Source of the DNA: Puffinus mauretanicus
Lineage: Eukaryota > Chordata > Aves > Procellariiformes > Procellariidae
Length of the DNA: 64,000 nucleotides
Reading direction: 5' to 3'
Assembly: GCA_023333565.1 (NCBI GenBank)
Contig: JAJKFH010003821.1
Location: forward strand, 496,001 to 560,000
Part shown: positions 36,915 through 49,200 of the stretch, in pieces
Layout of the letters: each line of letters starts with the position of its first letter
Numbering within the stretch: position 1 is the stretch's first letter
Notes under the pieces: model-generated
What the model was told of the DNA's origin: nothing
Databases searched by the model: none
Seen by the model: the letters and a program-made list of their open reading frames with translations, nothing else
Made by a program: the position numbers and the translations under genes

Positions 36915-37003
36915 TTTCTCAGTAGTGAGCAGTGCCCAGGAGGAGCTTGGACTAGCTGACTTCCAGAAGTCCCTTCCAACCCAAATTTTTCTATGATTCC
37001 ATC
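36915..37003 (+). mobile_element. CR1 3'-terminal fragment
   Basis: GGAGCTTGGACTAGCTGAC and TTCCAGAAGTCCCTTCCAACC, followed by TTTCTATGATTCCAT, match the CR1 3' untranslated tail in plus orientation and end in a degenerate ATTCTATG octamer. It is only about 90 bp and contains no coding sequence. The upstream limit is uncertain and may reach 36840. Confidence 0.8.
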
Positions 37004-38229
37004 TAAACCCAAAGTGCCTATTTCTCACCACCGAGCATTTTGCTCCAGAAATGCATAGTGAACTATTGCAGCTCCACAATCAGCACTAATGAATGATGTG
37101 ATGTCCTGATAAGAAAATTAAATAAAACCTTTTTTTTTCCTGCTAGTAGGAGGCAACATATCATAAGGCATTAAGCCTCTCACAGCAGTCAAGAGTTGAA
37201 TTGCTCCATCTATTGTGGGACATCACATACAAAAACACCTCGTTCTGGAGAAGGCTTTAAATATTGTGGCAACACTCTTCTAGACTGGACATTTAATAGG
37301 GAGCCAGGGGAAAGAGAGGAATATTGAAGCTACATGCACATGCTGGTTATTTTGCTAAGCATCCCATATGGGACTTTCTTTCGAAGTGACTGATCCTTTT
37401 TCCTGCGTAGGAGCTGTAATAATTAAGCCTGCAGGTTTGGACTAGAACTGCATAAGGTAAACATCTGCCTGATGTAATCTTCTGATATCTAAAAGACATG
37501 ATTTATCTCACCTAAATCTTACCTGTGTAAGTTTAAGTGAGTCATCTTCAGCTCCTTATGCTTAAAGTAACAAGAAAGAGACACCAGGAAATAGTGGCTT
37601 ATCACACATACTTCAGTTACTCGCCTTGTATGAAAAGGAGTGTTCTCTGAAGATGTTTGTTTCTTCCACTTACAGTAGTCAGAGCTTCCTCAGGTAGTGA
37701 AGAGATAAAGAAAAAGGTATGCATCTAAAATTAGCAGGAAGGGACCTTGTCTGAAGTCAGCCTGAAAGTGTCCTGCAGACACTAGCAGATGCAGTAACTA
37801 TAAAAGTAAGTGCCTTCATTGTGAAGGGTATTACAAAAAAGACAAATTCCCCCTTCAAGCGAATATGAATTTACTAATGTTTGACTTCTGTTTTAGGTAG
37901 TACTTCTGCATGCAGATATGAAAAGAATAAGATTACTCTTACTTAAAAAAACCATAAGTTTTACCAGAGACTAGGTATCTGCGTGTTTATGCCTCAACTT
38001 AGCATTGCTTATCAAGTTGTTCCCCAGAACTTGTTTATATAAAGAAATGGATTTTTTTTGCAGTAATGCTGCTTTGACTTTCTATGTTGGCACTTTATTC
38101 CAGCAAAATGACATCTCATTTTCACTGATGTCTGTTTGTAAGGATGGCAATGAGACAAACAAACAAACAATTTGGTTTGGGACTTGAGTCACAAATGTGT
38201 ATTATATCTCAAATACAAATGCATTTTAC
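37004..38229. other. Unique DNA, nothing recognised
   Basis: AT-rich, with a poly-T run near 37131-37139 and an AAAC repeat near 38156-38169 just before the next CR1. No gene or RNA is seen. Confidence 0.5.
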
Positions 38230-38605
38230 CCCTGTGACTTTCTTCGCTGGATAAGAGAAGTCTTGGGGGGAACGTAAGAGCAACCTTCTAATAGCTGAGA
38301 AGACAGAGCCAGGGTCTTTAATCAGGTGCATGGTAGGAGAACAATAGACAGTAGTCACAAATAGAAACAGGGGAGGATCCAACTGGATACAAGGCAAAAA
38401 ATATTTCATTACAAGGAAAACTAGCATTGGGACAGGGTGCCCACTGAGACCATGGAGTTTCTGGCTTTGGCAGCTTCTGAGATCCAACCTTAGACAAAGT
38501 TCTGATCAATCCCATCTGAATTTAGTATTGATGCTGTTTTGAGCAGGAGGTTGACCTGGAGACTTCCTGAGGTCTCCTCCAACCAGAATGACTTCATGAC
38601 TCTAC
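38230..38605 (+). mobile_element. Degenerate CR1 3' fragment
   Basis: In plus orientation the text follows the end of CR1 pol and its tail. GACAGAGCCAGGGTCTTTA (38305) is followed by GAAACAGGGGAGGATCCAAC near 38365-38384, GGATACAAGG near 38385-38394, GGGACAGGGTGCCCACTGAGA near 38430, and GAGCAGGAGGTTGACCTGGA with CCTCCAACC near 38541-38586. Many point changes and small deletions interrupt the frame. It corresponds to roughly the last 350 bases of a CR1. The opposite-strand open frame at 38209-38487 is a shadow. Confidence 0.8.
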
Positions 38606-39009
38606 AGTCACACACCTTACATCACATTTTAAAAAATATCCTCATTTATATGAGACCCCAACCAACTACAATGACATTTCTAGCTTTCAGTCTTCACAAT
38701 GTGTGAATGCCCTGATGAAAAATATGTCTTGAAATTCCCACACAGGTAGGGGTGTTTTCTGGCTGACCAATAGCTGAAAACCACGTACTCCCTTTCTCTG
38801 TTAGTAGAATTGCTCTTATGAAGGATCCAAAATAAGTAACAAGAATTTATTGTTATATTTATAAACATGTTATATCTTTTTTCTGCTAAGAGGGAGAAGA
38901 AAACTATTGCTTCCACATGAAATTGCTCTTCCTTGAAAGGGAAAATCCCGTATAAAATAAAGCCTGCACTGGAACCCAGTTAACTTGATGATAAAAATGC
39001 CTTCACTTC

Positions 39010-39260
39010 ATGAGTAAATACCTAAAGGAGAGCAGCAGACTTTCTGCTGCTTTTATTGATTTTGGGCTTTGCTGTACACTGTCTAGCTTGCACACAGAGG
39101 CAGCTTTTCACTTTATCTTTTCTCTGCGCTAATCTAGTGGAAGCCATTGTACAAATTAGAACTGAGGTCCTTAAGATTAGGATTCATAGTTATGGGCTTT
39201 GTCAGTGTCTTTAAGTAATTCAATAAAGCAGTGTATCTGTCAGATTGAATGGACATTGTT
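39010..39260. promoter_or_regulatory. Conserved-noncoding-element-like block with 9-bp hairpin
   Basis: AGCAGCAGA (39031-39039) and TCTGCTGCT (39043-39051) form a perfect hairpin with a 3-base loop. It is followed by a TTTTATTGATTTTG motif and other AT-rich factor-site-like words. No open frame. Function is inferred only. Confidence 0.25.
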
Positions 39261-39478
39261 CAGATAAGGAAAGTTCAGCTTTTGAAGAGGCACCAGACTG
39301 CCTCCTGCAAAGACCACATGTTGCACAGAAAAAAAGAAAGTAAAATTCATAAATGTTTCAGGAAGTCAAAATTAGAGAAGAGATGTGAGAGCGTGCTACT
39401 GTGAGGGAAGTCTATTTTGTATTCCATTTCTTTAAAAAGGAATCAGTCTTGGTAATTGAAAGATATATTTCCTTTTTC

Positions 39479-39496
39479 TTTTTTTTTTTTTTTTTT
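39479..39496. repeat. Poly-T tract
   Basis: Eighteen uninterrupted T residues, without an adjacent retroposed body that I can recognise. Confidence 0.9.
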
Positions 39497-40999
39497 GATC
39501 TATCTCTTCCACTTACCTGAAAGCACACAATATTTTCTTTGTATTAGTTTACTGGCAGCAGAGCAGAAAGGAGGATAGATGGAGCAGCTGCACTAGCACT
39601 CAGCATAGTTCATGGGAAGCTTTGCTACACCAAGCCTGGCCCAAGGAGAGAGTCATACCTTGGAGGCCCAGCATTCCAGTAGTAGGATTTTGACCTTTCC
39701 CACCTTCCACCCCTTTGGTAAAGAACAATAGAGAAATTTTTGTTAAAGCTCTATGGAAAGATGCCTGCTCACAGGCACAGCTGCCTCCTGGTTAATCAAG
39801 ACTCTGCTTTCATTATGTTAGCCCCATTAGGTCAGAAAACTAAACACTTACTTTAAAAAATATCCATCTTAACACAGTTATTACGGGCGCTGCAAAGAAA
39901 GCATTTAAGTCAAAATAGGGGTTGGAAACAAAACTAATCATAGCTTGTGGGCAAAGGCATTGTAAACACACTAGTAATCATTTAAACCACTCACTCGGTG
40001 CAGTCCTTTCAGTGTGTTCAGATGACTGCTGCATTTAAAGCAATCAAAAGTTGTGACTGATTAGGCTGCTTATTCACAGTTATCTGAAGTATTTTGTAGA
40101 TTCATGAAGGGGAAAAACTGGCTCCTTGTATTTTCGGTCCCAGGTGGTGAAGTTTCCAAATATTTTACAATTGTGTCTTGCTTTACACACTCTTCTAAAC
40201 AACCATGTCAGCGCCTCTCCATCCAGGGAGCCAGGAAAGCTCATGGCTTAGAGTCTGGGATTTATCGGTCTTTCACCTTGGTGCCTCTAGTTTTCTTCCT
40301 CTTTATAAATCAGAAATAATAATGCCACCATTTTTTCTGAAACATTTTGAATATTATGGGCCTTATATACAGGCAAATAATTCTACAGGACACATATTCT
40401 ACCCTGGCCCCACTGAATTCAGTGGCAAAGTGCCTGTTTATTTCAGAAAGGGTAGATTTTTCACTCATTGACTTGAACAACAGACCAGGCCCTGCTGTTA
40501 AGCCAGAATTTAACAATTATTACTATTTTAAACTTCCTTGGTATTTACTCCAAGCACAAAAACACTTGCCATGTCGGTCCTATTTCAGCAGTGGATAAGC
40601 ACAGGCCTAACATCTAAGTCCATTGCAGAATCTGCTATTTCAGGTGGGTCTGGTCACAAGCTGTAGGTGAGTGTCTGTTGGTACAGCATATCCATCACAC
40701 ATATTTTCTAGAGTAGCTGTAATGGACAACAGCCAGTGTTTTCTTGAACCGACATATTAAATTTGCACGCATTCAGTTGTTGCTTACTTTAAACTCTAAG
40801 AAAACAGCTTTTCTAGAAAGTTTTGCCAAATATTTAATATCTTTCTAGGCTATGATGTAGTTTCAGCACCAGTGCATGGCAAAACTCTTTCAGCAATTAA
40901 AAGGATCTTGCATAATCACTGAATGGGTATTATTATATTATTTTATATCCACTGAGGTTCCATAAAGTTCTGTGTCATGTCACACAACTTTGGTTTAGA

Positions 41000-41215
41000 C
41001 AAACTAAAGTTCACAGTTCTGATTTTAACAATGTATGGCGTTTAATGGCTTATCGTAAATTAAGATGAGTTTGCCTCTGTCAGGCTAGAACAAATATAAA
41101 GAATGACATTGCTCAGCATTTATCACCATGAGAAATTTTATACTTGATAGAAACTATTTTGATAATGATTCATTGTGCTAATTTGATTATTAATTATTCT
41201 CTCTTCCTTTTACAG
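41000..41215 (+). promoter_or_regulatory. AT-rich conserved-element-like block ending in a splice acceptor
   Basis: ATTTGATTATTAATTATTC leads into CTCTTCCTTTTACAG, with AG at 41214-41215. This is a pyrimidine tract of the length and strength expected for a 3' splice site, with a branch-like TGCTAAT about 35-40 bases upstream. It is discussed with the exon candidate that follows. Confidence 0.3.
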
Positions 41216-41370
41216 GGAGGAAATATCAGCTTTCTGGCAATCAGCAGAGAAATAATAAATAGTGGCAATAATTCTAACAGGAAGAACACACTTAAAATCT
41301 TGGCCAGCATTTCTAAGTCCGGCTATCTACAACTGGACAGACAAAGTTGTAGACAGGCACCTCTGCAAAG
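41216..41370 (+). other. Possible internal exon, 155 bases
   Basis: It begins after the strong acceptor at 41214-41215 and could end at CAAAG/GTACAAG with GT at 41371-41372. One frame is open across all 51 codons (starting GGNISFLAISREIINS) and continues open beyond the donor. No domain is recognised, the donor is mediocre, and no partner exon was found. A cryptic or noncoding exon, or chance, is as likely as coding. Confidence 0.2.
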
Positions 41371-44300
41371 GTACAAGAAGAATCTGTGCTTCCTCTTTAC
41401 TCCATTGGCTTTTGGTAACAAATCAGCATGCTTCAAAATTAGGCCTTTTGTATGCAAGTAGAATCTCAGGACAGATATAAATGACTGATTTTAGAAACAT
41501 AGTCATAGCAAGGATTATCAGGTTTTTCTTCTCCTCTCACTGGAAGACAAGCTCCTGTCTGGACAATCCCAAGGTTTCTGCAGCAGCTATAGGCTGCAGG
41601 TCTTCAGAGTCTTGGATGACATGTTGGTCGTTCACCCTCGGGAGATGGGCTAGATATGCTACCATTCTTCAGAGAGGAACACGGATCTCTGGAAGGAGGG
41701 GGTCAGATGGGCCAAAAAGCCATGAAAAGCATGGAAAAATGAATAGCAAACAATTATTTCCTATTGCTTGCAACAAAAGAACTATGAAGTACTCATTAAA
41801 TGTTCAGACAGGAAGTGTCAAACCAAGAGATTGGTTACCTTTTGGCACAGTACATAAGTGTATTTTGAATGCCATAGAAGCTTAAAGTGGGATCAAAAAT
41901 GGTTGAATCAATTCAGGGAAGATTAATCCACTGGGAGATTTTAAATATAAACAACCTTTAGGCCAAGAAGTCCGACTATTACCTATGCTCACAATCTAGA
42001 AAAGCATACTACAAGAAAGCTTGCTGTTTCCCAACACATTTTCCTAGCATTAGAGACTGTATATGATGGCGGAGATTGAATAACGGATATTTAGACTGAC
42101 CCAATTCCTTTACTCGATCTTGAGATCAAGAGAGGAAAAAAAGGAAAAATGACTAAACCAATGAAACTGCTGGTAGCCTCATCCTCCAATGCTCAGTGCC
42201 CTTCTCACTGCCCTGAACTTTGTCCTGATTTGTATGCAATATTTTTTCATCTGAAATTTTGCAAAATGTTTCAGAATGAAATGCAATTACTTTAAAAGGA
42301 TCAATAATGTTGTAAGACATCTCAGAATGCAGAGTGTGCCTAAAATAAATTCTTAACTTCTTTTTTTGGAGGGAAAGAGGTTTGGAATAGGCTTGTGTGT
42401 CTGTTCAGAAAATATTAAAGATGTCCCTGAATCAGATTAAGTGCTAGCTCTTTGGGTCCTAATATCTTGGCATGCTGCCAGATAGCAATCTTAGTGATTG
42501 AGTAATTTTGTATAGGGAGACTTTCTTCAGATAATGCCCAAGTGAGTCATGAGATCTAATTCCGTTAAAAAGAGTCATGAGGCCCACAATCTTAATTACA
42601 TTTATGCTACTAAGCAGAGGAATGCTTAATGCAAGAGGACAAGAATAACTCATTTTGAGCCCCTTCCAATGGAACCGGAATAGAAGTAGCACTGCCCGTA
42701 CCTGGACATATGAATTTGTCTCTGTGCAGCCTTCCAGTTACGAGCTCCGTAAGCGCTGGAACGGTCACGATACCATTAGTGAGATTAGAAATGTGGGGTG
42801 AGGGGTGTGGAACATGCTAGAAGTGACGGTCTGGCGCTTTCCAGAGATTGTAACCTCTGCCTATCTCACTCTGAGTGAAATTCTCTTAGATAAGTTCACA
42901 TGACAAGATAAAACAATTTAATGACTGCTAAGTCTAGATAAACATAGACTCAGGCACCACTTCCATTATTCATACAGGCAGAATCCACATTTTCCTGTAC
43001 TAATCAAAGAGCAGGCTTGTTTTCTGTGTCAGCTGGATGTAACAGAGATGGGGTTTTGCTCACACAATGTAAGCAAGGAAAGAATTGTATTCTACACCCT
43101 ATTAAAATGCAATTATTTAGAAGAGCTGTCTGATATTTTCACGGTTTCTCAAACACTTTGTCTAAACAGGTATTCAGAGATTGGTATTTTTCGAAGTCAA
43201 AATAAAACTACCTTTCCTAAGACTTTTGCTAGCTTTTCTACTATGGCCGGAGGTTAACTAATCTGCATATTTTTTAATCATCAAATCTGTATTCTGGGGT
43301 TCTTGAGTTTCATATATGACAGGCAAATTTAATTCTACGCCCCTTCCCTTTTGTCTTCATTCGCGAGTACCCCAAACAAACCATAACAAATGCCACCAAC
43401 ACAATATACCCCACATGCAGGTAAAAACCTCAGTAACCCATCCCTTTGCTGGGATGACACATACAGAGCAGCCAGTCAGACCGTCTGGCACATAGGGCAG
43501 GAGCTCTGCTCCATCTGCATCAGCAAGCAGCACAGCACAGCAACCAGGGTGGTAGAAAGGGTGCTGAGGAGCCCCTGCCCACACCTTGTGTGTGTCAGGT
43601 GGTTGCTTTGGGCTGCTGCAGCTCCAGGACCCAAAAGCTCACGAGCAGCCAGAGCCCACCGGGTGTGCTCCTGGAGCACATTTTTCGGTGACATGCCAGC
43701 AAAATAGCTGCAGCATTAGTAGTTCTCTTGGAAAGTAAGGACATGAGGGACAAAGGTGCAGTTAGCACTTCCATTAGTCACAAAGGAAATATTTTAATCT
43801 CTAAACTCCTCAACTACAACGTTTAACATCATTTCTTTATTGCTTGTTTCTGCAACTAATTAAAAAATGTTGATCATTAAAATTGGATTAAAACATATTT
43901 AATTTACTACTTCACACCTTGTCTTGACTGAAAAAAAGGTTTAATGCCTTGGCATAACTAAATTGGTTGTAAGTTCCAGACTGCTGAAGCAAGCCTCCTA
44001 TAACAAGATGATCTGTCTTCAAGTCATTTTTGTCTTGACAGTTGCAGACAATGATTTCATCAAGTTTAGCATAAAAATGCCCTATTTTCTTCCCAAGCGA
44101 ATCCTAATCTTGTAATCCAGGGAAAAAAAATGAAGCGTGAAAAGGTAACACTTCAATCAGTGAATTTAAAAAGGCTTCAACATACAGTGTCTAATTTGTT
44201 TCAAAGCAATTAAATTGTAAGAAAACACAACAAATAATGAAATAGAAATTGTTACTTAAGTCATTGATGTCATCTTAAAAATCGTCTTCAGCAACTAATT

Positions 44301-46129
44301 ATTTACCAAAACTTTCTTGAAACCAGATTTAAGTTTTACATATCACTCTGGAAAGTATGCACAGATCTGTATTTTATTTTCATTGTGCCTTCTGATATTG
44401 AGAAGACAATCACACTGAGCCACAGGCATCCAGAGATGAGACTATGAACAGAGAGGGGCAGGAGGAATGGCAGTCTTCAACCTGTTTGCTGTCCCATGTG
44501 CCTAAAAGATATGTCTTGCAAGAGGATTTGCCCACCTTGCCAAAGTCAGCCTGCAATAGAGCCAGGTATGGAGCCTGTTTCTCTCAGTCTTGCTCCATTA
44601 TTTTAATAGCATCCTTCTGGTCCAGTTTTTGCACAATTACAATTTACTACTTCTGAAAAAACAATGGCATGTAGATGCAAAAATCAAACCAAATCACAGA
44701 TTATACTGACATCATCTGAGATGTCTGCCTTTGTTCCAGCAATGCATTATAACTTCCTCTTCACTTGTTATCCAAAAGCACGTTTCCCGCCTGCTTATAG
44801 AAATGAGAGCAGCATAAAAGCAAATAGTAGTTCAAACTACTAATGTAAAGTGCTCTCTGCATTTATTAATACTTGATCACTTGATACTTATTTGTACAGT
44901 TGACTGTAACCTAACAAGGATAAAAATTAAAAAAAGAATATATTCGTCTAAGGATGCTTAAATGCATCTGTTACCTCATGCACTTAATTACACTTGTTTG
45001 AAAAAGTTACTGAAGTACTTAAGAATATTTCCACACTACTGTGTCTCTCAAATAGCTTGACTAGATCGTCAGTTCTGTCTTTTCAGGTAGATATTTTAGT
45101 GGCACAGAGAGGTCAGAAAGCCAGATCAGGAATCCCCTTTTACACAAGAAAGTTATAGCAAATACAATCTAAAAACCTTAAGAACAGTATACCAATTCTA
45201 CCTTCTCTTTGGTTATCCACTGTGCTGCTGCCAAGATGGTGAGCTCTGTGGCACTCTTCTACTATGACCTTTGCAGGACGTCAGAGCAGTGACAGAATAC
45301 CTGCCACAAACACAGCCACAATGTGCTTAAAAAACAAGGTAGAGGCAGCAGTCGAAAATTTGGGTAAGCATCCTACAGAAATACAATACTAAAGCTCCAG
45401 TGCTATTTTGTTCCTTCCTCCAACACAGTACTAGCTGAACAGTAAATCATCCTAATGAATTCATCAGACAAATGGTCATTAGTTAATCACAGTACAACCC
45501 AATCCTTATGGCAGTTCACAGGAAAAAAAAGTAACAAGAATGCAAAGGGTTTAAAGCTTAATAACAATAAAAAATTGAGTTAAAAGTCTTGTAAGAGAAA
45601 TCTCTCCAAGCAATCTTCATTTTGGTCTGCTCCAGCAAATTCATTTTTTAAAACTAGCTATTAAAATATAAAACACCCTGTGAAATATTTTCACTGTCTC
45701 CTCTCAGCCCCTTTCTGAATTTGTGCCAGCAGAGCTATTAGCAGTGATGGAAGCTGAGACAGCCAAGATGAAATTCTCCAGAGAACAAGACGAGAGACAC
45801 CTTTCTGCCCTCAACCCATCAAGTATAATGAATGATAGGCACAGTGCATGACAGGGACTGAAATAGGAGACTGTGACAAAGACAGGCTCAGGAGTGCTTC
45901 AGAATAATTCATTCAGTTGCATTTGGCAGCAGCAGGTCATAATATTTTTTGTGTAGCTACGCTGTCAGTGCAAAAAAATAAAATACAGAACGGCATTTGC
46001 ATGCTGATTCTGTTTCAGTCAGAAAGAAAGGAACAGTGAGTTAATCAAATGTTTAAGTTAAATTCTCCCTCCAGCTTCCCGCTGCCCGTAAGCACGCAGG
46101 GCAGTACGAGACAGACGCACGAGGCTGAA
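41371..46129. other. Unique DNA, no gene recognised
   Basis: A GC-richer patch at 43400-43690 is open in several frames on both strands, as expected from composition. An AT-rich block at 44165-44340 resembles conserved noncoding DNA. The open frame 41481-41885 (134 codons) has no recognisable domain. Confidence 0.5.
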
Positions 46130-46285
46130 CAGGGAGCAAGGCCTAATTAGCAATGTATTGATTACAGTTACTTCTTCTCCTCTCTCCCTCACATGATGGT
46201 CCATACTAGAAAAACCCAAGGCTTTATCCACCGGCTGTGTCTGTAGTCTTTAATTGTCTCCCTGCTGAATGAAGCGTTGGAAACA
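46130..46285. promoter_or_regulatory. Conserved-noncoding-element-like block
   Basis: CTAATTAGCAATGTATTGAT followed by TACAGTTACT and TCTTTAATTGTC motifs, in non-repetitive DNA with no frame. It resembles a homeodomain-bound enhancer core; inference from motifs only. Confidence 0.25.
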
Positions 46286-49200
46286 TGGCATCACCCTTCA
46301 AAAGAGGAAAGGGAGTGGGAGAAACTCGGAGACAGATCAAGTCCTGAGGTGGAAATCAGACTCCTAGAAGCAAAATTGCAACCTCAGCCGCCATCCCATG
46401 GCTGTCACCTCGCCTTACAGACAGTGACTCTCCATCTGTGCTTTATCTGCTGAAATCAGTGCCCCCGGGAGCCCAACACCTCCATGTCCACACGGGCTCA
46501 CAGGCACAGCCACTTGTCACAGTGGGGCAGGCCTCCATCGAAGCCACACGTAGCCCCCGCCTGAATTCAAGAAACCCATGTAACATAGACTTCTGCAAGG
46601 TGCTGCCACAAGGGGTGGGGGGGGCAGACATATGGGCATGTTCAAAAGAAATTAGATCCAGAAATGGACCCTGAAAGCAGAGGTACGCTCTAACATCCCT
46701 AACACAGCTGCTCTGGGCGGCCAGAAGCCTGAGAAGAGGGGACTGCAGGAGACCAGGCTCCCAGCCTGAGCCCTGGATCCATGACCCCCATCAAACCTGG
46801 AAGGGCATTTCCTATGTTCTTTGGGTTCTTCTCCCTCTGTCTTTGATGGATTTGAGCTAATAGGAATGCACCAAAAATGCCTATTTCATGATGCCCAGTG
46901 CAGATGCTACACAAATTCCCTGCAGTTTAACTCCAGTAATCAAAGCATTCATCTAGAATATGGAAAAAAAAATCATTTTATTCAATGATGTAAACGGGTT
47001 CAAACTTCCATTCCCCACTCCTTGCTTGTCACTAATGTAGAAGCCATTCCAGAAGACAGACAACTTTACCTGCTCCTCCTTTGGAAACACTAGCACAGAG
47101 CAACAAAGCAAGCATCACACTAGAGTTAAACAGAGCACTCGCCCTACTCTGAGGCTTGTTTAGGCACATTTTGATATTATAATGAACAGACTTTATACAA
47201 GAGGTGTAAAATGTTTTGTGCAGCAGGGACTGGTACAGCCAGTGGGCTACGCGGGGACCTTCCTTAAAGTCGGAAGATGCACCTTTGAATTCCCACCAGA
47301 CAGAAGAGGAGTTTGAACTTCTGTCCATCACATCACAGATGACTGCACTGAACACTGAGTCTACCACTGGGGAAGAGGAAAGATGCTTCCTCTGGAGGCA
47401 TTATACAACCATGACCTGCTGCTCTACTTAGAATAAAAATGAGCTTGGGCACTTACTTTCAGGAGTTTTGTTCAAGGAGTCCCCAGAGGAGAAAGGCACT
47501 TTTCTGAGGCAGAGGACAGCCTGGCTCAGCAGGCTGTCTGCCAGTCTTCTCTGTGTTGGGGGTTGTTCAGGATCCCCGTCCTCTGCACGGAGGTCGTCAC
47601 CATTCAAAGCGACTGCTGGTGACCATTTTAGGAGCTCATCACCTAGTGCTCTCCCAGGATGTGGTCCTTAGTCCAAGCTGTGACCTCCTGATAGCGACAG
47701 CTTCCTTTAGCACAGTGACACACTGACTGGGACAATCTGCAACCTCCTTGCTTTGTCCTGGGTAAAAAGATAAATTATGATGAATTACAACAGGCATTTT
47801 GTTAGCTTTTTTAGCATGTTCAATTCTGTCTAGGAATTTGAACTGTATTTCCTACACAGTCTGCTACCAAAAAGCACTAATGAATTTGAGCTAATAGAAC
47901 AAAATCACATGAATATGAAAATATGGCAAATTTGACTTCACAATGTATGCACACAAAAACATTTGGATATTTGCCAGGCAAAAATATCCGAAAAAAATGC
48001 AAGTAATAAATATGCTTCAAGGAAACTAATTTCAATGTATTAGATGAGGTTATTCAAGCCTGAAAAAAACCCAGCATGCCAGTGAGAAACTTACCTTCGG
48101 CTTTCAATGTGCCTACATGGGATGACACAGAAACCTTCTAACAAATGCGTATTTATCAGTAAATGCCAGTGTTTACCTGTCAACTACAGTTGCCAAATCT
48201 CACCACTGGCTTTCGTGGGAGACACGATATGAATGTCAGTAGGAGTTGGTACTGAAGTACATCTGTAGAAACAGGATAGCTCTCTTATTTTATTGTTTCA
48301 TATAATCAGCTGAGGAAAACTTTAAAAAGGCACAACAAAAATGTTACTGCTGATGGCCAGTTAGCTTGGAAATGCTGTACAGAGACAGGATTTCTACTCT
48401 GACATGGGGATACTATGAGGGGTTTGACTCATGGTTTTGATGTGGATGGGGAAAGTTCAGTATGTGCTTTCCCCATACTGAAAGCAATGAATGAGAAAAG
48501 ATGAGCGGTCACCAGATATTATGTGATGAGTATTTGAACTTTCCAAGGCTCCTGCAAACCGCAAATTCCTTAGGTTCACTCATTAGAAAGAAAAAGTATT
48601 CCCCAGACTTGTGAGTTACCAGAAATTTGACACTTTAGACAGACTTGAAAAGGGAATTTGAAACCATCTTATAATTATGCTTCAAACTAAGCATTGTGTA
48701 GGATACACAACCCCACATAGAAGCAGGTCTGCCTTCTCTAGATTGATTTGAAGTAAATGTAATCCAAAAACTGATAAATAGCAAAAGCATATGTTTAGTT
48801 TGGGATCAATGCATTATTCCTTCCAGGTTGCTCGGGTACCTGTTGAGCCTTTATCTGTGCTCTGTCCAGGAAATTGTGAAGAGCTGCAACAGATAATTAG
48901 GATAGTGGAAAATATTCATAGCTGATCTGATAATTTTGCATTCTTACAATGATTGAATAAGAGTCAGTTCAGAAATGCATAGGTGTCTAACGTAAAATAA
49001 GATTGTCCTACACAGCAGGAAGCATGTTCTCCTACCACTGTACTATCAGTTCCCACAACTGATTCATAGTCATTCATATTAACCATTGTTTTTCACAGTA
49101 GCCATGAAAGGTGAACTCTTGTATCAGCCTGTAAATAAAGAGTAAAGACCTGGCTCCACTGAAGTCAGTAGCAAAATTTGTGTTGCTTTTATAAGGTTTC

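Larger units (their letters stand above)
38606..41215. other. Unique AT-rich DNA with two conserved-element-like blocks
   Basis: It holds blocks at 39010-39260 and 41000-41215 (listed separately) and an 18-base poly-T run at 39479-39496. No gene is recognised. Confidence 0.5.

Noticed and set aside
41481..41885. 134-codon open frame
   Set aside because: No domain similarity I recognise and no supporting signals; length is within chance for a 64-kb window.
43357..43707. Overlapping open frames on both strands in a GC-richer patch
   Set aside because: Long frames on both strands at once are expected from GC-rich composition; no domain seen.
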